This document shows, piece by piece, positions 34,530 to 44,185 of a stretch of 64,000 nucleotides of DNA. Source of the stretch: Leeuwenhoekiella nanhaiensis (GTDB lineage Bacteria > Bacteroidota > Bacteroidia > Flavobacteriales > Flavobacteriaceae). Location of the stretch: assembly GCF_002744755.1 (NCBI RefSeq), contig NZ_KZ319287.1, positions 620,001 through 684,000 on the forward strand, written 5' to 3'. Numbering within the stretch: position 1 is the stretch's first letter; every line of letters begins with the position of its first letter. The notes under the pieces are model-generated. The model saw only the letters and a list, made by a program, of their open reading frames with translations. It was not told the origin of the DNA and made no database searches. Both the position numbers and the translations under genes were made by a program.

Positions 34530-35243
34530 ATGACTAAATTAAGCGTAAATGTTAATAAGATCGCAACCTTGCGCAATGCGCGAGGGGGTAATGTGCCAGA
34601 TCTGGTTAAGACCTCTTTAGATATAGAATCTTTTGGTGCACAGGGAATTACTATTCACCCCCGTCCCGATGAGCGGCACATTCGTTATCAGGATGCGCGA
34701 GATCTTAAAAAGGTGGTCAAAACCGAATTGAATATCGAAGGAAATCCGGTTGAGAAATTCATCAATCTGGTTCTTGAAGTGAAGCCCGCTCAGGTTACAC
34801 TGGTCCCTGATGCCGTAGATGCCATTACCTCAAATGCGGGATGGGATACCATCGCGCACCGGTCATTTTTGCAGGAAGTTATCGCAGAGTTTAAATCAAA
34901 TGGAATACGAACGTCCATATTTGTTGATCCTGTGCCTGAAATGGTAGAGGGAGCTAAAGAAACCGGAACAGATCGAATTGAGTTATATACCGAAGCTTTT
35001 GCGGTAGGCTTTAAAGAGGGTCACCCAAATGCGGTGAAGCCTTACGTTGAGGCCGCTTTACTGGCGCAGGATTTGAATTTGGGCCTGAACGCAGGGCACG
35101 ATCTTTCGCTTGAAAACATTAAGTTTTTTGCAGACAGTATTCCCGGATTGCTAGAAGTTTCTATAGGTCACGCGCTTATTGCCGAAGCACTCTACATGGG
35201 CCTTGAAAAGACAATTCAATCCTACTTAAAAGCGCTATCTTAA
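34530..35243 (+). CDS. pdxJ: Pyridoxine 5'-phosphate synthase
   Basis: 237-residue TIM-barrel enzyme that condenses 1-deoxyxylulose 5-phosphate with 3-amino-2-oxopropyl phosphate to give pyridoxine 5'-phosphate. Motifs are [15 protein letters not shown] at the N-terminus, [13 protein letters not shown] with the catalytic His, and [11 protein letters not shown] near the C-terminus. It shares its last base with the start of the hydrolase gene that follows. Confidence 0.97.
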   Translation: MTKLSVNVNKIATLRNARGGNVPDLVKTSLDIESFGAQGITIHPRPDERHIRYQDARDLKKVVKTELNIEGNPVEKFINLVLEVKPAQVTLVPDAVDAITSNAGWDTIAHRSFLQEVIAEFKSNGIRTSIFVDPVPEMVEGAKETGTDRIELYTEAFAVGFKEGHPNAVKPYVEAALLAQDLNLGLNAGHDLSLENIKFFADSIPGLLEVSIGHALIAEALYMGLEKTIQSYLKALS

Positions 35244-36019
35244 TGAGTTTGCACAGCAGTATCACAGGTGAAGGAAAAGCCTTTGTTATCCTCCACGGAT
35301 TTTTAGGGATGGGGGATAACTGGAAAACGATGGCCAATCAATTTGCTGATGCCGGTTACGAAGTTCATCTGGTAGATCAGCGCAATCACGGGCGTAGCTT
35401 TCACAGTGAGGTTTTTAATTATGATGTGCTGGCGCAGGATTTAAAGGAATATTGTGAAGAGCATGATCTGAGCGATATTATTTTGATGGGACATTCTATG
35501 GGAGGTAAAACGGCGATGTTTTTTGCGATGCAATTTCCTGAGCTTCTTGATAAATTAATTATTGCTGATATTGGGCCCAAATACTATCCGCCGCATCATC
35601 AGCAAATTTTAGATGGGTTGAAGGCGCTGTCAGAAAGTGATTCTGCCCGTAAATCAAGGGGGGATGCAGATGAGTTCCTCAGTTCACACATCAAAGATTG
35701 GGGCACTCGTCAGTTTTTACTAAAAAACCTCTTCTGGCAAAAAGATAAAACACTGGCGCTTCGTGTAAATCTTCCGGTGTTAACACGTGAAGTGGAGGCT
35801 ATTGGGCAGGCGCTTCCAACTCAAACGGTATATGAGGGTGAAGTACTCTTTTTAAATGGTTTGAAATCAGATTATATTACTTCAGAAGATAAGGCCTTAA
35901 TTGAGGCGCACTTCCCCAATTCGAAAATAATAGGAATAAAAGATGCCGGTCACTGGCTTCATGCCGAAAATCCGGAAGATTTTTACGCTGAAGTGATGCG
36001 TTTTTTGGATAAAGACTAG
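35243..36019 (+). CDS. Alpha/beta hydrolase (YbfF-like esterase)
   Basis: 258-residue alpha/beta hydrolase. The nucleophile elbow is GHSMGGK with Ser85, the oxyanion region is ILHGFLGMGDNW, VDQRNHGRS follows the second strand, and the catalytic His is in KDAGHWLHAENP. These motifs match the YbfF-type esterases that act on short acyl esters or acyl-CoA. The substrate is unknown. The start overlaps the pdxJ stop by one base, so the two genes are cotranscribed. Confidence 0.93.
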   Translation: MSLHSSITGEGKAFVILHGFLGMGDNWKTMANQFADAGYEVHLVDQRNHGRSFHSEVFNYDVLAQDLKEYCEEHDLSDIILMGHSMGGKTAMFFAMQFPELLDKLIIADIGPKYYPPHHQQILDGLKALSESDSARKSRGDADEFLSSHIKDWGTRQFLLKNLFWQKDKTLALRVNLPVLTREVEAIGQALPTQTVYEGEVLFLNGLKSDYITSEDKALIEAHFPNSKIIGIKDAGHWLHAENPEDFYAEVMRFLDKD

Positions 36020-36212
36020 TTGCTCTTATTAAAAACTTAGTTTATTAAGAAAAAGTCTGGAATATTTAGAGCGTTTAAAGCGCTTAGAGCCGCCTAAAAG
36101 GATTTAACATCCTGTTCTCATTATAGTATTCATAAAAATCGTTCAATTATTCTAAGAACTCAGGAAAATTTTATAACATTGTTTCAGAAATTTACTATGC
36201 ATACATAGCAAT

Positions 36213-36220
36213 TAAGTTTG
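36213..36220 (+). promoter_or_regulatory. -7 element TAAGTTTG before the FadL-like gene
   Basis: TAAGTTTG matches TAnnTTTG, with TTTA 18 bases upstream as a weak -33. It lies 49 bases before the chosen start codon. The rest of the 36020-36268 gap is AT-rich with two small inverted repeats and no visible gene. Confidence 0.5.
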
Positions 36221-36268
36221 TTTGTGCATTTCATTTCACTCTTAATCATCAATATTTTAATCCTTATC

Positions 36269-37504
36269 ATGAGAAAAATTTTACTAGCATCCTTATTTCT
36301 CCTGGCTTCTGCTACAACGTTTGCGGGAGGTTACCGGGTGGGACTTCAGGGTCAGCGGGCTCTTGCAATGGGGCACACCGGGGTGGCGTATGTGAATACA
36401 GCCGAGCTTGCCTTTTTTAACCCGGCCGGATTGGTTTACCTGGAAAATAAACTGAATGTTTCTGCCGGAGGTTTTGGGGTGTTCTCCAGTGTTGCCTGGC
36501 AAAACGAAAGCACCGGTCAGTATGCGAAGACCGATAGCCCTATGGGTACACCATTTTACCTGTATGGTTCTTATGCGGTTACCGAATGGATGAGTGCAGG
36601 TCTTGCCGTTTACACTCCTTACGGAAGTACGGTAGAATGGCCAACAGACTGGGCGGGATCTCATCTGGTAAATAACATTGAATTGGCGGCGATATTCGTT
36701 CAGCCTTTGCTTTCATTTAAGATTAATGATGTTATGAGCATAGGTGGCGGTCCTATTTTCGTTACGGGTAATGTGAATTTTAACCGTAATGCAAACCGTA
36801 CACTTACTGATCTTGATGGAAATCGTTCCAATATTACAGTAGACGATAGCGGAGTTACCAACTGGGGTTGGTCTCTGGGAGCCTTGTTTAACGTAACAGA
36901 TAGTTTTAGAATAGGAGCCCATTACCGCTCTGAAATAATCTTAGAATCTACAGAAGGAACGGCTACGTTTGCAAATTTCCCTGACTCACCGCTTACACCG
37001 TCAAATGGTGATACCAGTTTTGAGGCATCGCTTCCTTTGCCGGCTGAGCTTACAGTAGGTCTTTCTTACGACTGTGATAAGTGGGTGTTTAACTTTGATT
37101 TCACCCGAACGTTCTGGGATGTTTACGAAGATTTAGATATTATTTTCGGTAACGGAAGGGAATCAATCAACCCAAGAAACTACAACAACTCTTCAATTTA
37201 CAAGTTTGGTGTAGCTTACGCTCCAAGTGATAAATTTACTTTGAGAGCGGGGTATTACTACGATCAGACTCCTATTAAGTCGGGCTATTTTGCGCCTGAA
37301 ACACCGCGTAACGATGCTAATGGTTTTACTGCAGGTTTGTCATTTGATATTTCAAGCAGTTTTGCTATTGATGCCTCATTCTTATATGTGAGATTTAAAG
37401 AAATCAATGAATCATACGATTACGTGGACGACGGTTCTTCTTTCGGTGGGACCTATAAATCAAGTGCCTTTATTCCGGGTATCGGAGTTACCTATAAATT
37501 GTAA
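36269..37504 (+). CDS. OmpP1/FadL family outer-membrane transporter
   Basis: 411-residue FadL-type barrel for hydrophobic substrates such as long-chain fatty acids. Signal peptide MRKILLASLFLLASATTFAGG, then the family start GYRVGLQGQRALAMGHTGVA and AFFNPAGLVYL (NPAG hatch motif), ending FIPGIGVTYKL. I start at ATG 36269, because the longer reading frame from 36218 puts a second hydrophobic segment before the signal peptide and begins next to the promoter element. The GDSL lipoprotein gene follows after 18 bases; a transporter plus secreted esterase suggests uptake of lipid-derived compounds. Confidence 0.93.
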   Translation: MRKILLASLFLLASATTFAGGYRVGLQGQRALAMGHTGVAYVNTAELAFFNPAGLVYLENKLNVSAGGFGVFSSVAWQNESTGQYAKTDSPMGTPFYLYGSYAVTEWMSAGLAVYTPYGSTVEWPTDWAGSHLVNNIELAAIFVQPLLSFKINDVMSIGGGPIFVTGNVNFNRNANRTLTDLDGNRSNITVDDSGVTNWGWSLGALFNVTDSFRIGAHYRSEIILESTEGTATFANFPDSPLTPSNGDTSFEASLPLPAELTVGLSYDCDKWVFNFDFTRTFWDVYEDLDIIFGNGRESINPRNYNNSSIYKFGVAYAPSDKFTLRAGYYYDQTPIKSGYFAPETPRNDANGFTAGLSFDISSSFAIDASFLYVRFKEINESYDYVDDGSSFGGTYKSSAFIPGIGVTYKL

Positions 37505-37522
37505 AAAAGAAGCTATAGCATT

Positions 37523-39082
37523 ATGAAGAATTATATAAAAATATTGGCTCTGTCTTCCGTTTTTCTGGCTGCCTGTGAGGCGGAGCTCGAAAATCCAATC
37601 GAAGATGGAGGAGTGTATACCAGTGGCTCAGCAGATTTCTCAAACTACGTTGCAGTAGGAAACTCGTTGACTTCGGGTTACGCAGATGGCGCATTGTATA
37701 TCACAGGACAGGAAAACAGTTTTCCAAACATTTTGGCCGGGCAGTTTGCCCTGGTAGGCGGCGGTGAGTTTACTCAGCCCTTGGTAGATGACAATCTTGG
37801 TGGGCTTTTGGCAAATGGTACCCAAATCACTCAGAACCGTTTTGTGCTTGCGGTAGATGCTCAGGGTAACCCTGCGCCTACGCGATTAAGCGGAACGCCA
37901 ACTACTGAAATTGGGAATATTTTAAGCGGACCGTTCAATAATATGGGTGTGCCGGGAGCAAAGAGTTTCCATCTGGTTGCTCCGGGATATGGAAATATTG
38001 CCGGTGTGGCTGCAGGTGCTGCAAACCCTTATTTTGTGCGTTTTGCCAGCAGTGCTAACGCGACGATTATTGAAGATGCGGCTGCTCAAAGTCCCAGCTT
38101 TTTCTCACTTTGGATAGGTAACAACGACATTTTGAGCTATGCTACCAGTGGTGGTGTAGGAGTAGATCAAACCGGAAATGTAAACCCTGCATCTTACGGG
38201 CCAAATGATATTACAGATCCTAATGTGTTTGCCGGAGTTTATAGTCAGGAAGTGAACGCGCTAAGTGCTTCAGCTTCAGGTGGGGTTTTGTTTAACATTC
38301 CTGATGTTACTTCCATTCCGTTTTTTACCACGGTGCCTAATAATGCGTTAGTGCTTACCGCCGAGCAGGCTGCAAGTCTTACCGGATTTTTCAGAGCTGT
38401 GAGTGGTATTTTTATTCAGGGTGCGATTCAGCAAGGAGTTCCTGCAGCTCAGGCTCAGGCATTAGGTGCACAATATGCAATCACTTTTAATGCAGGTCCT
38501 AACCGATTTATCATTGATGTACCGGTTACGCAAACCAATCCGCTTGGTTTCCGTCAGATGACTGCAAATGAATTGCTTTTGTTGACGATTAACCAGGGAG
38601 CTCTAAGAACTCAGGGTTACGGTTCAGTTGCATTAACTCCTGAAGTGCTTCAGGTTCTGGGAAAACTGCAGGTGGGAGGAACTCCAACACCGCAGGAAGC
38701 AGGTCTGGTTTTGGCCGCTGTTAACGGCATTGATGATAAAGATGCTTTGGATACGGCAGAGCTTACCGCCATAGCTAATGCCCAGACAGCGTACAACGCT
38801 ACGATTTCAGGCGTTGCTCAAGCTAATGGTCTTGCGCTGGTAGATGCCCGTGCAACCCTGCAGCAGTTGGCTAACGGTGGAATCTCCTATGATGCCGGTA
38901 CCTTAACGTCTACGTTTGCTATGGGTGGTGCGTTTTCGCTAGACGGTGTACATCCTACGCCTCGTGGTTATGCGTATTTGGCAAACCTTGCGATTGATGC
39001 GATCAACTCAACGTATGGTTCTACGGTTCCTAAAGTAAATATTGGTGATTACCCTACTATTACTGTTAGTCAGGCTAATTAA
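37523..39082 (+). CDS. GDSL/SGNH hydrolase-like lipoprotein
   Basis: 519-residue predicted lipoprotein (lipobox LAAC, Cys18). SGNH blocks are visible: block I AVGNSLTSGYADG (catalytic Ser), block III/V region SLWIGNNDIL (Asn of the oxyanion hole), and block V DGVHPTPRGYAYLA with the Asp-His pair. Segments between blocks are rich in Ala, Gln and Gly and are longer than in typical esterases. It is coupled to the FadL-type porin gene upstream and ends in a terminator. The substrate is unknown; an outer-surface lipase or esterase is likely. Confidence 0.9.
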   Translation: MKNYIKILALSSVFLAACEAELENPIEDGGVYTSGSADFSNYVAVGNSLTSGYADGALYITGQENSFPNILAGQFALVGGGEFTQPLVDDNLGGLLANGTQITQNRFVLAVDAQGNPAPTRLSGTPTTEIGNILSGPFNNMGVPGAKSFHLVAPGYGNIAGVAAGAANPYFVRFASSANATIIEDAAAQSPSFFSLWIGNNDILSYATSGGVGVDQTGNVNPASYGPNDITDPNVFAGVYSQEVNALSASASGGVLFNIPDVTSIPFFTTVPNNALVLTAEQAASLTGFFRAVSGIFIQGAIQQGVPAAQAQALGAQYAITFNAGPNRFIIDVPVTQTNPLGFRQMTANELLLLTINQGALRTQGYGSVALTPEVLQVLGKLQVGGTPTPQEAGLVLAAVNGIDDKDALDTAELTAIANAQTAYNATISGVAQANGLALVDARATLQQLANGGISYDAGTLTSTFAMGGAFSLDGVHPTPRGYAYLANLAIDAINSTYGSTVPKVNIGDYPTITVSQAN

Positions 39083-39105
39083 TATTTAAGTAGGTTTTAT
39101 GATAC

Positions 39106-39140
39106 AACGCCGTCAGCTACTGACGGCGTTTTTTTATTTT
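39106..39140 (+). terminator. Terminator after the GDSL gene
   Basis: Perfect 10-bp stem AACGCCGTCA / TGACGGCGTT with a 5-base loop, followed by seven T residues. Confidence 0.92.
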
Positions 39141-39191
39141 TAAAGAAATTATAACGGGACATCTAATCCCGTCGGGTAAAAATCAAATCTC

Positions 39192-39533
39192 ATGAAAACA
39201 CTGATAAAACTATTGCTTACCGCTATTGCGGTAATCGTTTTGGGCTATTTGTTGCCCGGCGTTAGCGTCACATCTTTCTTAACCGCTCTAGTTGTGGCTG
39301 TAGTGATTGCGTTGCTTCGGCTTATTGTAAAGCCTATACTTATAATCCTCACCTTGCCTATAACGATTATTACATTTGGCTTATTTCTACTTTTTATAAA
39401 TGCAATTATCATTTTGCTGGCGGGGTATTTTGTAAGCGGTTTTGTTGTAGATGGAATTTGGTGGGCATTGATTTTTAGCTTGTTGCTATCACTCTTTCAA
39501 TCGGTGCTTTTCGCCCTAATTAAAGAAGAATAG
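39192..39533 (+). CDS. Phage holin family (4TM) membrane protein
   Basis: 113 residues with four hydrophobic helices and almost no loops (about 4-24, 26-48, 50-72 and 85-107). It resembles the PF04020-type 'phage holin family 4' proteins that are common in bacterial chromosomes and are not part of a prophage here; no lysin or phage gene is near. It is a single gene between two terminators or promoters. The real function is unknown. Confidence 0.82.
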   Translation: MKTLIKLLLTAIAVIVLGYLLPGVSVTSFLTALVVAVVIALLRLIVKPILIILTLPITIITFGLFLLFINAIIILLAGYFVSGFVVDGIWWALIFSLLLSLFQSVLFALIKEE

Positions 39534-39563
39534 AAGTAAGCTGAATGCTAAGTGGTTATAAAC

Positions 39564-39594
39564 TTTGCAGGCGTCTAAAAAAGATGTACTTTTG
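39564..39594 (+). promoter_or_regulatory. Bacteroidota-type promoter for tig
   Basis: TTTG at 39564-39567, a 19-base spacer and TACTTTTG at 39587-39594 match both elements; the start codon is 34 bases downstream. Confidence 0.75.
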
Positions 39595-39628
39595 CACTCC
39601 AAATTTTATAGGAAAATTCCACTAGAAG

Positions 39629-40951
39629 ATGAATATTACACGAGAGAATATTGATGAGCTCAATGCAGTACTCAAAGTAGATATTGCTAAAGATGACTAC
39701 AGCGAGAAAGTGCAAAAGGTACTGAAGGATTACCGTAAATCTGCAAACATTCCCGGTTTTAGAAAGGGACACGTGCCTATGGGCCTTGTGCAAAAGCAGT
39801 ACGGTAAAGCGGTAAAGGTTGATGAAGTAAACAAATTGCTTCAGGATAACCTTCAAAAATACCTGACTGAAGAAAAACTGGATGTTTTAGGTAACCCGCT
39901 TCCTAAAGGTCAGGATGGTCTTAACTGGGATGAGGATAACTATACCTTTGAGTTCGAGTTGGGATTGTCTCCAAAATTTGAAGTAGATCTTCAGCCTAAA
40001 GAAGCGATCACCAGCTACAAAATAGTTGTTGATGATAAAATGCTTGACAATCAGATCAAGACCATTCAGAAACAATACGGTAAAATTACCAGCAAGCAGG
40101 AAGTTGAAGCAGGCGATGAAGTGAGTGGTACTTTTGTAAATGAAGAAGCTGATCTTGATAAAAAAACCACTTTTGAGGTAGATAAACTAAAAGGAAAGGC
40201 AAACACTTCAGCCTTTATGGGTGCTAAAGTGGGTGATGTAATCACAGTTACTACTAAAGGTTTATTTGCTGAGGCAGGTGATTACCGTGCTTACCTTGGG
40301 CTTTCTGAAGAGGAGGCTAAAGAGCAAAATTTGGAAGTGTCTTTCACCATCGCTGAGGTAAATCACAGAGAGCCTGCAGATTTAGATCAGGAGCTTTTTG
40401 ATAAATTATATGGTAAAGGTGTTGTGACTTCGGTTACTGAGCTTCGCGAAAAAATCAAAGAAGAGGGAGAGGCTCAATTTCAACAACAGAGCGATCAGCA
40501 GTTGTTAAATGATGTGACTGAAAAGTTAATTGAGAACACCAAATTTGATTTACCTGCAGAGTTCCTGAGGAAATGGATTCAGCAAAGCGGAGAGAAGGAA
40601 TTGACTTTTGAAGAAGCAGCTGAAGAGTATGAGCGTTCTGAAAAAGGACTGCGTTACCAGCTAATCGAAGGTAAAATCATAGCTGATAACAACCTGCAGA
40701 TTACTTTCGAAGAAATCAAAGCCTACGCTAAAGATATGATCAAGGCTCAAATGGCTCAATACGGTCAGGCAAATCCGGCAGACGAAGAGTTAGAAGGTAT
40801 TGCTGCGCGCATTTTGAGCAATCAGGATGAAGTGCGTCGTCTTTCTGAGCAGTTGATGAATAAAAAATTGCTTGATTTCTTTAAAGAAAACGTTAAGTTA
40901 AAAGAGAAGGAAGTAACCTTTGATGAGTTTGTCAAAGAAGTTTACAACTAG
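39629..40951 (+). CDS. tig: Trigger factor (ribosome-associated chaperone)
   Basis: 440-residue trigger factor. The N-terminal ribosome-binding domain carries the signature GFRKGHVP (about 45-52, like GFRxGKxP). The middle domain (about 150-240) is diverged from an FKBP-type isomerase, as is usual in Bacteroidota. The C-terminal arm is helical and rich in Glu and Gln. It assists folding of nascent chains and precedes clpP and clpX, as in many bacteria. Confidence 0.95.
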   Translation: MNITRENIDELNAVLKVDIAKDDYSEKVQKVLKDYRKSANIPGFRKGHVPMGLVQKQYGKAVKVDEVNKLLQDNLQKYLTEEKLDVLGNPLPKGQDGLNWDEDNYTFEFELGLSPKFEVDLQPKEAITSYKIVVDDKMLDNQIKTIQKQYGKITSKQEVEAGDEVSGTFVNEEADLDKKTTFEVDKLKGKANTSAFMGAKVGDVITVTTKGLFAEAGDYRAYLGLSEEEAKEQNLEVSFTIAEVNHREPADLDQELFDKLYGKGVVTSVTELREKIKEEGEAQFQQQSDQQLLNDVTEKLIENTKFDLPAEFLRKWIQQSGEKELTFEEAAEEYERSEKGLRYQLIEGKIIADNNLQITFEEIKAYAKDMIKAQMAQYGQANPADEELEGIAARILSNQDEVRRLSEQLMNKKLLDFFKENVKLKEKEVTFDEFVKEVYN

Positions 40952-40978
40952 TAATTCTCTAAATTATATAGTATCTTT

Positions 40979-41012
40979 AAGGCGTTTTAACTTTGAGTTG
41001 AAACGCCTTTTT
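40979..41012 (+). terminator. Terminator after tig
   Basis: Stem AAGGCGTTT / AAACGCCTT with a 13-base loop, ending in TTTTT. clpP starts 87 bases further on, so clpP probably has its own promoter. Confidence 0.8.
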
Positions 41013-41098
41013 GCTTACAAATCTAAAGGTGTGTCAGCACCTTTTTTAATGAGATCAATTTTTGAGAATTCAGTTCTCAGAACTTTTAAAAAATCACT

Positions 41099-41773
41099 AT
41101 GAATTACGCAGAAGAATTTAAAAAATATGCTATAAAAGATCAGGGTGTTAGCAGTACATACTATGATAAAATTATGAGTAGTATGTATCCTGTGGGGCTT
41201 ACTCCAAATATTATTGAGGAGCGTCAGATGAATGCTGTTGCAATGGACGTATTCTCGCGATTAATGATGGATCGTATCATTTTCCTGGGAACCGGGATTA
41301 ACGATCAGGTAGCAAATATTGTCCAGGCACAGTTACTGTTTTTAGAAAGTACCGATGCTTCTAAAGATATTCAGATTTACATCAACTCACCGGGTGGTAG
41401 TGTATATGCCGGGTTAGGTATTTACGACACTATGCAGTTTATAAAGCCTGATGTTGCTACGATCTGTACCGGTATGGCGGCTTCTATGGGAGCAGTGCTA
41501 TTATGTGCGGGTGCCAAAGGTAAGCGTAGCGGTCTTACGCACTCACGCGTGATGATTCACCAGCCGTTAGGCGGAGCTCAGGGTCAGGCAAGTGATATTG
41601 AGATTACAGCCCGCGAGATCATTACCTTAAAAGAGGAGTTGTACAAAATCATTTCAAAGCACTCCGGGCAGCCTTATGAGAAGGTTTATGAAGACAGTGA
41701 CCGCGATTACTGGATGAAAGCCGATAAGGCGCTTGAGTACGGTATGATTGATGAAATACTCGCAAGAGAATAA
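41099..41773 (+). CDS. clpP: ATP-dependent Clp protease proteolytic subunit
   Basis: 224-residue serine peptidase of the ClpP family. The catalytic triad is Ser129 ([12 protein letters not shown]), His154 (VMIHQPLGG) and Asp203 (DRDYWM). With ClpX it forms the main cytosolic degradation machine. The 5' untranslated region contains an inverted repeat TGAGAA/TTCTCA (41063-41079). clpX lies 67 bases downstream. Confidence 0.98.
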   Translation: MNYAEEFKKYAIKDQGVSSTYYDKIMSSMYPVGLTPNIIEERQMNAVAMDVFSRLMMDRIIFLGTGINDQVANIVQAQLLFLESTDASKDIQIYINSPGGSVYAGLGIYDTMQFIKPDVATICTGMAASMGAVLLCAGAKGKRSGLTHSRVMIHQPLGGAQGQASDIEITAREIITLKEELYKIISKHSGQPYEKVYEDSDRDYWMKADKALEYGMIDEILARE

Positions 41774-41840
41774 AAAAATAGCAGGCAAAGCCTGTAAATA
41801 CGGTTTTAAAGCACTGCTTTAAGATCAAAATGATTGAATT

Positions 41841-43073
41841 ATGGCGAAAGAAGAATTAGAATGTTCCTTTTGTGGTCGTAAAAAGCCCGAGACCAATTTG
41901 CTTATAGCAGGTCTTGATGCGCACATTTGCGACCGTTGTATTGAGCAGGCTCATGGCATTGTGCTTGAAGAAGCAAAGGACATCAACAAAAACAACCTGA
42001 ACAGCGACCTGACGCTTAAAAAGCCCAAGGAGATTAAAAGCTTTTTAGATGAGTACATCATCGGGCAAGATTTTACCAAAAAAGTGATGTCAGTAGCGGT
42101 ATACAACCACTACAAGCGCTTGCTGCAACCTGATACTGAAGATGATATTGACATTCAAAAGAGTAATATCGTAATGGTAGGGCAAACCGGTACGGGTAAA
42201 ACCCTTATGGCAAAAACCATTGCCCGTATGCTTAATGTGCCTCTGGCTATTGTAGACGCGACCGTGTTGACCGAAGCTGGTTACGTGGGTGAAGATGTAG
42301 AAAGTATTTTGACACGTTTGCTTCAGGCTGCCGATTACAATCTGGAAAAGGCCGAGCGCGGTATTGTATTTATTGATGAAATTGATAAAATCGCCCGTAA
42401 GAGCGACAATCCATCGATAACCCGTGACGTGAGTGGAGAAGGTGTTCAACAGGCTTTATTGAAATTGCTTGAAGGTACTACGGTAAACGTTCCGCCAAAA
42501 GGAGGGCGAAAGCATCCGGATCAGAAATTTATCGAAGTCAATACCGAGCATATCCTGTTTATTGCCGGTGGTGCTTTTGACGGTATTGATCGCGTGATCA
42601 GCAAGCGTCTCAATATGCAGGCAGTAGGGTTTAGCGCCAGTATGAGCGATGAGGTTATTGAGCGCGATAATTTGCTTAAGTACATCATACCAAAAGACCT
42701 GAAAGATTTTGGACTGATTCCTGAAATCATTGGTCGTTTACCGGTCTTGACGCATATGGATCCCTTAGATGCAGCTACCTTAAGAGCTATCTTAACCGAG
42801 CCTAAAAACGCAATCATTAAGCAATACGAAAAGCTTTTTGATATGGACGATATCGAATTTGAAATCACTCCGGAAGCTTTAGATTATATCGTTCAAAAAG
42901 CTATTGAATACAAGCTAGGAGCCCGCGGATTACGTTCCTTATGTGAAGCTATTTTTACCGATGCTATGTTTGAGCTTCCCAGTTCAGATGTTTCGGAATT
43001 TAAGGTAGATAAGGAATACGCTGAGTTTAAGCTTGAAAAGTCAACGATAAAAAAGCTTAAAGCAGTTTCTTAA
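41841..43073 (+). CDS. clpX: ATP-dependent Clp protease ATP-binding subunit ClpX
   Basis: 410-residue AAA+ unfoldase. The N-terminal zinc-binding domain has Cys8, Cys11, Cys30 and Cys33; Walker A is GQTGTGKT (114-121), Walker B is [11 protein letters not shown], and the loop that contacts ClpP and the substrate pore (GYVGEDVE) is present. It feeds substrates to ClpP, whose gene is 67 bases upstream. A bidirectional terminator follows. Confidence 0.98.
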   Translation: MAKEELECSFCGRKKPETNLLIAGLDAHICDRCIEQAHGIVLEEAKDINKNNLNSDLTLKKPKEIKSFLDEYIIGQDFTKKVMSVAVYNHYKRLLQPDTEDDIDIQKSNIVMVGQTGTGKTLMAKTIARMLNVPLAIVDATVLTEAGYVGEDVESILTRLLQAADYNLEKAERGIVFIDEIDKIARKSDNPSITRDVSGEGVQQALLKLLEGTTVNVPPKGGRKHPDQKFIEVNTEHILFIAGGAFDGIDRVISKRLNMQAVGFSASMSDEVIERDNLLKYIIPKDLKDFGLIPEIIGRLPVLTHMDPLDAATLRAILTEPKNAIIKQYEKLFDMDDIEFEITPEALDYIVQKAIEYKLGARGLRSLCEAIFTDAMFELPSSDVSEFKVDKEYAEFKLEKSTIKKLKAVS

Positions 43074-43092
43074 ACCGCATGTTATAAAATAG

Positions 43093-43129
43093 AAAAAGCC
43101 CGGTAAATTTGATTTACCGGGCTTTTTTT
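43093..43129. terminator. Bidirectional terminator between clpX and the PD40 gene
   Basis: Inverted repeat of about 16 bp (AAAAAGCCCGGTAAAT / ATTTACCGGGCTTTTT) with A-runs and T-runs on both sides. It serves clpX from the left and the minus-strand PD40 gene from the right. Confidence 0.92.
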
Positions 43130-43138
43130 GATCCTATT

Positions 43139-44140
43139 TCAGCGGATTTGGTAACTGTAAATATTGAGTGCTTTTTGACCCAGTGCATCTTTATCTGAAC
43201 TGAAAAATCCGGAAGATTCTGAAGCAGGAATTAGGCCCACTTCATTTGCTGCACTATTTATAGACCTTCCTAAATTTTGAGGCTTGCTATAATCTCCCTG
43301 ATTGGTATAGCAAAGGTACAAATCAAAACCGCCGAAGCCCCGGGTGTTGTTTGAAGCGAAATACATTTGACTACCATAATCGTTGAGGCTGGGAAAATTT
43401 TCATCTGCTGCCGTATTGACCTGAGATCCCAGATTTTTAGGACTTCCCAGGCTTCCGTCAGCGTATACACGGGCAACGTAAATATCGTAACCTCCAAAGC
43501 CACCGGGCTTGTTGCTTGCAAAATAAAGCAGATCGCCATCAGAGTTAAGCCAGGGGTTTTCAATAGAATAAGGGGCTTCAACAGCGAGTACTTTTTTGGG
43601 ATTGCGCCATAAATGACTCAGCTTTGAACCGCGCTCTGCCGTATAAAGTTCAAGGGACATGGAGTTCTCTTTTGCTTTGGTGTAATACACCCGTTTCAGA
43701 TCTAATGAAAAGGTGAGGCCACCATGATTTTCTGTTCCTGTAAAGATACCGGGTAGCAAATGCGGCTGTTCCCAGAGGTGCGATTTTTTTCTGAATCCGA
43801 GTAATTTGAATTCACTCTGATCAAAAAGGCTTCTTTTTGCTGAATTGACTTTTCGGTTTGAAACGACAATTAAGTTGTTGTCATAAAAACCTGTGGCATA
43901 TTCCTGAGCCGTAGTATTAAAAGGCAGTTCTTCGGTATAGAAATATACAGAAGGAAGCTTGTCAAAATCAGAAGGTGTGGGGGTTTCGTTGCGTAAAGCT
44001 AAATCGTGATCACGTAGTTTGCTTTGTGCCGGCAGTAATCCTGAGTTGAGGATTACTGCCAGAGTCAAAGCGAGTAACTTTGAGTAAAAGTAATGTGAGT
44101 TTTGATTTGTTACGTCCAAGCTAGGGGATAGGGGGGACAT
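43139..44140 (-). CDS. PD40-repeat (WD40-like) secreted protein without OmpA domain
   Basis: 333-residue exported protein; signal-like hydrophobic stretch at about 21-38, then a beta-propeller of PD40 repeats (YFASNKPGGFGGYDIYVA, then QMYFASNNTRGFGGFDLYLC). This is the N-terminal half of many Bacteroidota OmpA-like surface proteins (PorE type), but the C-terminal OmpA peptidoglycan-binding domain is absent and the protein ends after the propeller. It could be a truncated or independent partner. It shares a promoter region with, or is cotranscribed behind, the GH3-type gene. Confidence 0.8.
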   Translation of the reverse strand: MSPLSPSLDVTNQNSHYFYSKLLALTLAVILNSGLLPAQSKLRDHDLALRNETPTPSDFDKLPSVYFYTEELPFNTTAQEYATGFYDNNLIVVSNRKVNSAKRSLFDQSEFKLLGFRKKSHLWEQPHLLPGIFTGTENHGGLTFSLDLKRVYYTKAKENSMSLELYTAERGSKLSHLWRNPKKVLAVEAPYSIENPWLNSDGDLLYFASNKPGGFGGYDIYVARVYADGSLGSPKNLGSQVNTAADENFPSLNDYGSQMYFASNNTRGFGGFDLYLCYTNQGDYSKPQNLGRSINSAANEVGLIPASESSGFFSSDKDALGQKALNIYSYQIR

Positions 44141-44185
44141 ACACTAATATTTTAGTTTAAGGGTTTTAAAATTCGTTGAAAGGTT

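Noticed and set aside
36060-36135. Small inverted repeats in the gap before the FadL-like gene as an RNA gene
   Set aside because: Stems of 4-6 bp in AT-rich sequence only, no tRNA or known RNA features.
39192-39533. Holin-family gene as a sign of prophage
   Set aside because: No other phage gene within the window, and such proteins are common outside phages.
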